A stretch of DNA of 64,000 nucleotides from Lactonifactor longoviformis DSM 17459 (GTDB lineage: Bacteria; Bacillota; Clostridia; Lachnospirales; Lachnospiraceae). The stretch's first letter is position 1; each line of letters starts with the position of its first letter. Below, piece after piece: positions 60,819 to 64,000 of the stretch. The stretch spans positions 243,085 to 307,084 of the forward strand of contig NZ_FQVI01000001.1 in the NCBI RefSeq assembly GCF_900129135.1. Reading direction: 5' to 3'. The notes under the pieces were generated by a model that had not been told where the DNA came from, searched no databases, and saw only the letters and a list, made by a program, of their open reading frames with translations. The position numbers and the translations under genes were made by a program.

Positions 60819-62012
60819 TTATGCGATTAGACGCTGAACCTCTGATTTTGCGGTATCTATGGACGCATGAGCATACCAGTTCATTGTGATACTGATGTTT
60901 GAATGCCCCATGATATACTGTAAATCTTTTGGGTTCATGTTCTTGCTTGCCAGCCTTGTGCAGAATGTATGGCGTAGCGTATGCGGTGTGATATGTGGCA
61001 AGGGATTGTCCTTGTGGTGCTTGTTGTATTTCTTTATCATACGGACAAATAAGGCGTTGTAATCAATCGCAACTTTGGGCTTGCCTTTATGATTGACAAA
61101 TAGGAAATTGCTCCGTCCGTCTATCACAAATGGTTCTGCCTTTGGGTGTTTCTTCATAACCCGTTGAAATGCCTGTATTGTTTCTCTGCTTAATGGCACT
61201 TGCCTTATTCCGCTCTTTGTTTTAGGCGTTTCAATATAATAGCCCTGTTCCTTGCTCTTTAGTAACTGGTGGTCGATAATCACAACTTCATTCTTAAAAT
61301 CAATATCGGCTACTGTCAGTCCGCACAGTTCCGAGATACGAAGTCCTGTCTTTAACAGTATCAGCACATCATCATAATACTTGTGATACACATTGTCCGT
61401 CTTGATGAATGAGAGTAAGGCTTGTTCCTGTTCCTCTGTCAATGCGACTTTCTCTTTGGTATCATTTTCTAGGACTTCACTTAACTTGAAATCAAAAGGG
61501 TTTTTCCTTACACAATCGTCTTGTATGGCGATATAGAATGACGCTTTTAACGAGCGTTTATGGTTGTTAATGGTGTTATAGGAAAAGCCTTTGTCTTTCA
61601 TGCGTAACGCCCATTCCTTAGCGTCAGAGGGTTTTATCGTATCAATGCTCCTAGCACCTAACTTATCCTCTTTCAATAACCGCATGAGTTGTTCCCGTTG
61701 TTTCATTGTGCTTTTCTTCACATTTGCCCTTTGTGCGTTCTGTTTGGCATAGAGTTGACAAAGTGTCATTTTCTTGCCTGTGCTGTCGATACCGTCCTCA
61801 ATATCCCGTCTTATCTGCTGTTCCAGTTCACGAAGTGAGAGTTTTTCCCGTTTTCCCTTTGGTGTCGGGTCTGTGGGTGTCAATCTCCAAGCATACACAT
61901 ATTTTGTGTTTCCAAATGCGTCCACATATTTATATAAGTATTTTCCGTCTGTTCGTTGGCTCTCTCCAGTATGCAGGATACGTCCTTTGTTATCCCGTCT
62001 TTTTTCTTTCAT
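60819..62012 (-). CDS. int: Tn916-family tyrosine recombinase (integrase)
   Basis: A 397-residue integrase closely resembling Tn916 Int: N-terminal arm-binding domain (EKRRDNKGRILHTGESQR), a core-binding domain (KKMTLCQLYAKQNAQRANVKK, IKPSDAKEWALRMKDKG) and a catalytic domain with LLKTGLRISELCGLT (Arg), KSGIRQVPLS, HTLRHTFCTRLA (His-x-x-Arg) and the nucleophile Tyr in MNWYAHASIDTAKSE. It catalyses excision and integration. AAAGGAG precedes the start. Confidence 0.95.
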   Translation of the reverse strand: MKEKRRDNKGRILHTGESQRTDGKYLYKYVDAFGNTKYVYAWRLTPTDPTPKGKREKLSLRELEQQIRRDIEDGIDSTGKKMTLCQLYAKQNAQRANVKKSTMKQREQLMRLLKEDKLGARSIDTIKPSDAKEWALRMKDKGFSYNTINNHKRSLKASFYIAIQDDCVRKNPFDFKLSEVLENDTKEKVALTEEQEQALLSFIKTDNVYHKYYDDVLILLKTGLRISELCGLTVADIDFKNEVVIIDHQLLKSKEQGYYIETPKTKSGIRQVPLSRETIQAFQRVMKKHPKAEPFVIDGRSNFLFVNHKGKPKVAIDYNALFVRMIKKYNKHHKDNPLPHITPHTLRHTFCTRLASKNMNPKDLQYIMGHSNISITMNWYAHASIDTAKSEVQRLIA

Positions 62013-62090
62013 GGTGTCTGCTCCTTTCCTTGTTGGAAAGAACCTTGATATGACTTGTGTTCATCATAACACATACAAGGCTCATTTGCA

Positions 62091-62294
62091 TTAGATTGCG
62101 TCCAATTTATCAATAACCTGTTCAAACTGTCGGCGTTTAATCTGTATGCGGTTGCCATTCATAATGAGCCAGCCAGCGTCCTTGTTTTCCTCTGCCAATC
62201 GTCTTAACTTGTTTTCTCCGATACGGAAATACTTTGACGCTTCTTCAATGGTAAGGGTGTATTTTTCCCATACGGGAATATCGTTGTTATTCAT
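62091..62294 (-). CDS. xis: Excisionase
   Basis: A 67-residue protein of the Tn916 Xis type: [20 protein letters not shown], then [20 protein letters not shown] and [19 protein letters not shown], a small winged-helix DNA-bending factor that directs Int to excision. It begins at the last base of the replication-initiator gene stop (TGATG) and lies 78 bases before int. Confidence 0.92.
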   Translation of the reverse strand: MNNNDIPVWEKYTLTIEEASKYFRIGENKLRRLAEENKDAGWLIMNGNRIQIKRRQFEQVIDKLDAI

Positions 62295-63304
62295 CAGATA
62301 CCCCCTTTCCCATGTTTCGTGTCATACTGGATATAGGGGATAAGGTCGGTGCGGTTTATCCTCTGTAAATGGGCGGTTAATTTACTGGAAAGGGAATTGC
62401 TGTATCTTGCCTTATCAAGCATAGTTCCCACTTTTTCCAGTCCACCTAATGCGTCATGTTCTTCCAAGAAGTAAAAACTTTTGACAGCGGAAATCACGCC
62501 ACCCTCTGTGAGCCATTGCTGTGTTTCCTCAAGGGAATTTTGCTGTTTTGGTACTTGCAGTTTCAAGACTTCCACAGCCCCTAAAAAGCGTTCCCAAAAT
62601 CGACACGTTTTCCACCTGCTTTTATTACTTTCGTTTCTGTTTGGCACGACAAAGCGTAGGTTGTTTGCCAGTAGCCCGAAAGCCAGTTCCCCAAGTTCCA
62701 GCGGTCTGTCCTTGAATGTCATGGCAAAAGCATGAGCCTTATCATCACGCAGTTGCATTTCTGTCCGTTTCCAACTGCCGACTTCCTCAAGCGTCTTATT
62801 ATGTTTTGAACAGACTTCTTTATCCTTATCATAAAAGCGGTAGGATAATCCAGATTTTCCAGCACCGATATAAACAGTCTTTGCGGTGTCGAAATCGTCA
62901 AACTTGCTTTCATCAAAGTGGTAGCCCTCACTATTGGAGATAAATTCCTCTTTTTCGCATTTCTTCTTTATCTGCTCTATGGTAAAGAATGGCTTTTCGT
63001 TTTTGTCATCAATGGCAATATCAAGTCTTGTGAAGTGGAAGTTATCCCGTCCGTATCTTCGCTCACAACGTCGGAACATATCCCCAAAGGTATAATTCCT
63101 ACTGTCGAGAATACAGAAAATATCATCACAACCTCTGCCAGTCATAACAAGATAACAGCCTAACCCTTGTGGGTTGTCCTCTGTTTTTCTTGCGTCCCCC
63201 GATACATAAATATCTCCAATCTGCCAGCGTGCTTGATAGGTTTTGTATTTAATGCTTGCCGGATAGACATTGAAAATGTCAGTCGGTAAACCTAAAATGT
63301 GCAT
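62294..63304 (-). CDS. Replication initiation factor / MobT-type relaxase, N-terminus frameshifted
   Basis: The open frame encodes 336 residues with family blocks [37 protein letters not shown] (acidic metal ligands), [20 protein letters not shown] and [16 protein letters not shown]. It belongs to the Rep_trans-like proteins that act as relaxases in Tn916-type elements. The frame continues upstream of ATG 63304 as LSVKIDYISIVFDTATAEDV, clearly native sequence, but lacks a start codon; the natural ATG is at 63392 behind GAAAGGAG and is out of frame by one base at a T5 run (63369-63373, A5 in the transcript). Intact protein would be about 365 residues. Confidence 0.85.
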   Translation of the reverse strand: MHILGLPTDIFNVYPASIKYKTYQARWQIGDIYVSGDARKTEDNPQGLGCYLVMTGRGCDDIFCILDSRNYTFGDMFRRCERRYGRDNFHFTRLDIAIDDKNEKPFFTIEQIKKKCEKEEFISNSEGYHFDESKFDDFDTAKTVYIGAGKSGLSYRFYDKDKEVCSKHNKTLEEVGSWKRTEMQLRDDKAHAFAMTFKDRPLELGELAFGLLANNLRFVVPNRNESNKSRWKTCRFWERFLGAVEVLKLQVPKQQNSLEETQQWLTEGGVISAVKSFYFLEEHDALGGLEKVGTMLDKARYSNSLSSKLTAHLQRINRTDLIPYIQYDTKHGKGGI

Positions 63305-63392
63305 GATTACATCTTCAGCGGTTGCCGTATCAAATACAATACTGATGTAATCAATCTTAACGGATAAATTTTTGTGTGCAGTTATAGTGCAT

Positions 63393-63772
63393 TACTCCTT
63401 TCGTACTTCCCGTTTTTTTGCGGGGTAAAAATCGTGTTTTTTCCTTTATTTATCACAGTTTCTAGGTACTATGACATGTATGCGCAGGGCGGTGTTACAT
63501 ATACGCCCTTTACGAACGCCTAAAGGCGTTCCCTTTCTTCCTGTGTCTGCCCCGTTCTTAACGCTCACGAGCCTTGTAAGGCTCGTGGCTAAACGGAACA
63601 GCCCCAGTCAGAAACCTTATTTTCGGTCTGATAGTCCATGCTTATTCATGCTATCAAAGTGAAAATATATATTTTATATGCTTACTCAAGCGTGTGATTG
63701 ACCCTAGCGTGCTTAATCACTCTGTCTAATACGATAATAACTCCATTAGAATTACTTGTCAAGAAGTTTTTG
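63393..63772. other. Hairpin-rich intergenic region, possible oriT
   Basis: No gene is visible. Three hairpins lie in a row: AGGGCG/CGCCCT (63486-63509), GAACGCC/GGCGTTC (63514-63531) and a 10-bp stem CACGAGCCTT/AAGGCTCGTG with a 2-base loop (63566-63587). In Tn916 the transfer origin lies directly upstream of the MobT-type gene, which is this position. The hairpins could instead be terminators or binding sites. Confidence 0.5.
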
Positions 63773-63801
63773 TTGACTTTTAGATATAGATTAAGTATGA
63801 T
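63773..63801 (+). promoter_or_regulatory. Promoter of the Xre-type regulator
   Basis: TTGACT (63773-63778) and TATGAT (63796-63801) are 17 bases apart, 50 bases upstream of the start codon. Confidence 0.7.
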
Positions 63802-63851
63802 ATGCTTATAAATACCAAGAAAAGCAACGAAAGGAGCGGTTATACTAAGTT

Positions 63852-64000
63852 ATGGAGCATTATGAAAAGAAAATCAGTTTCTTAGGAGAAAACATACAGA
63901 CCATAAGAAAACACAGAGGAATGAAACAACAGGAACTTGCGGACAAAATCGGTATCAATATGCAGAGCCTTTCCAAGATTGAACGTGGCGTGAATTATCC
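63852..64000 (+). CDS. Xre-family transcriptional regulator (partial, cut by window end)
   Basis: The frame from ATG 63852 reads SFLGENIQTIRKHRGMKQQE, LADKIGINMQSLSKIERGVN and then leaves the window, covering the whole HTH_3 fold. Such repressors control the transfer genes of integrative elements. A GAAAGGAG motif lies 15 bases upstream, rather far, but the promoter supports the start. It is divergent from the MobT-type gene. Confidence 0.82.
   Translation, partial: MEHYEKKISFLGENIQTIRKHRGMKQQELADKIGINMQSLSKIERGVNY

Noticed and set aside
1-64000. CRISPR array
   Set aside because: No regularly spaced short direct repeats; the only direct repeats seen are the leader pair at 14666-14768 and the large repeat family.

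Overview
The window looks like a chromosome of a low-to-mid GC Gram-positive anaerobe of the Clostridia, most probably a Lachnospiraceae gut bacterium. The evidence is gene content rather than a marker gene: Firmicutes-type phosphate operon with its own two-component system, adenosylcobalamin-dependent ribonucleotide reductase, lipoproteins with Gram-positive lipoboxes, strong AGGAGG ribosome binding sites, a candidate SleC-type spore cortex-lytic protein, a BceRS/BceB module and a Tn916-like integrative element. Most genes lie on the minus strand.

Layout. 1-2200: a truncated structured repeat, a 29-nt tRNA-Leu-like fragment, a toxin-antitoxin pair in toxin-first order, a decayed phage/ICE primase-type ATPase and an intact tRNA-Leu(AAG); this reads as the remnant of an integrated element beside a tRNA gene. 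2281-12105: rarA, a stand-alone MetH-type reactivation-domain protein, a split chromate-type transporter, and phoR-phoB-phoU-pstBACS with a candidate Pho box. 12352-15735: SleC-like protein, a 2-hydroxyacid dehydrogenase with an unusual hairpin-rich leader, and a divergent FadR-type regulator whose operator sits inside its own promoter spacer. 15760-23549: rseP-dxr-cdsA-uppS-frr-pyrH (isoprenoid, lipid and translation housekeeping) and nrdJ. 23702-26236: a REC-HD-GYP-GGDEF c-di-GMP protein preceded by an Hpt protein broken at a G7 tract.

26417-36387: GNAT acetyltransferase, a complete copy of the structured repeat (two giant hairpins), EcsC, aspartate kinase, an arginase-family protein next to an OLD-type nuclease, an aminotransferase-Lrp-DapF-like operon (the DapF-like protein has Ser at both catalytic Cys positions), and an AraC regulator followed by a deleted copy of the repeat. 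36550-44957: BceB permease whose BceA partner has been cut to a C-terminal stub by a segment carrying an AbrB/PIN toxin-antitoxin pair and a TnpW-like gene; then a PucR fragment, a zinc-ribbon MscL, BceS, BceR, a phosphopantetheinyl transferase, a frameshifted metallo-beta-lactamase-fold gene and an aldo/keto reductase.

45277-60566: a large accessory catabolic region. A multi-subunit flavin/iron-sulfur amine dehydrogenase (2Fe-2S subunit, FAD/NAD subunit with two 4Fe-4S clusters, separate BFD-type protein, DAO-type subunit) is encoded with two tandem ornithine-cyclodeaminase-family proteins; a MerR regulator is divergent; then an amidohydrolase, a complete spermidine/putrescine-type ABC importer with two binding proteins and an embedded PII protein with an atypical T-loop, and an iron-dependent alcohol dehydrogenase. 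I infer uptake and oxidation of an amine or opine-like compound; the substrate is unknown. 60640-64000: one end of a Tn916-like integrative element (int, xis, replication-initiator/MobT-type protein with a 5' frameshift, a hairpin-rich possible oriT, and an Xre regulator cut by the window end).
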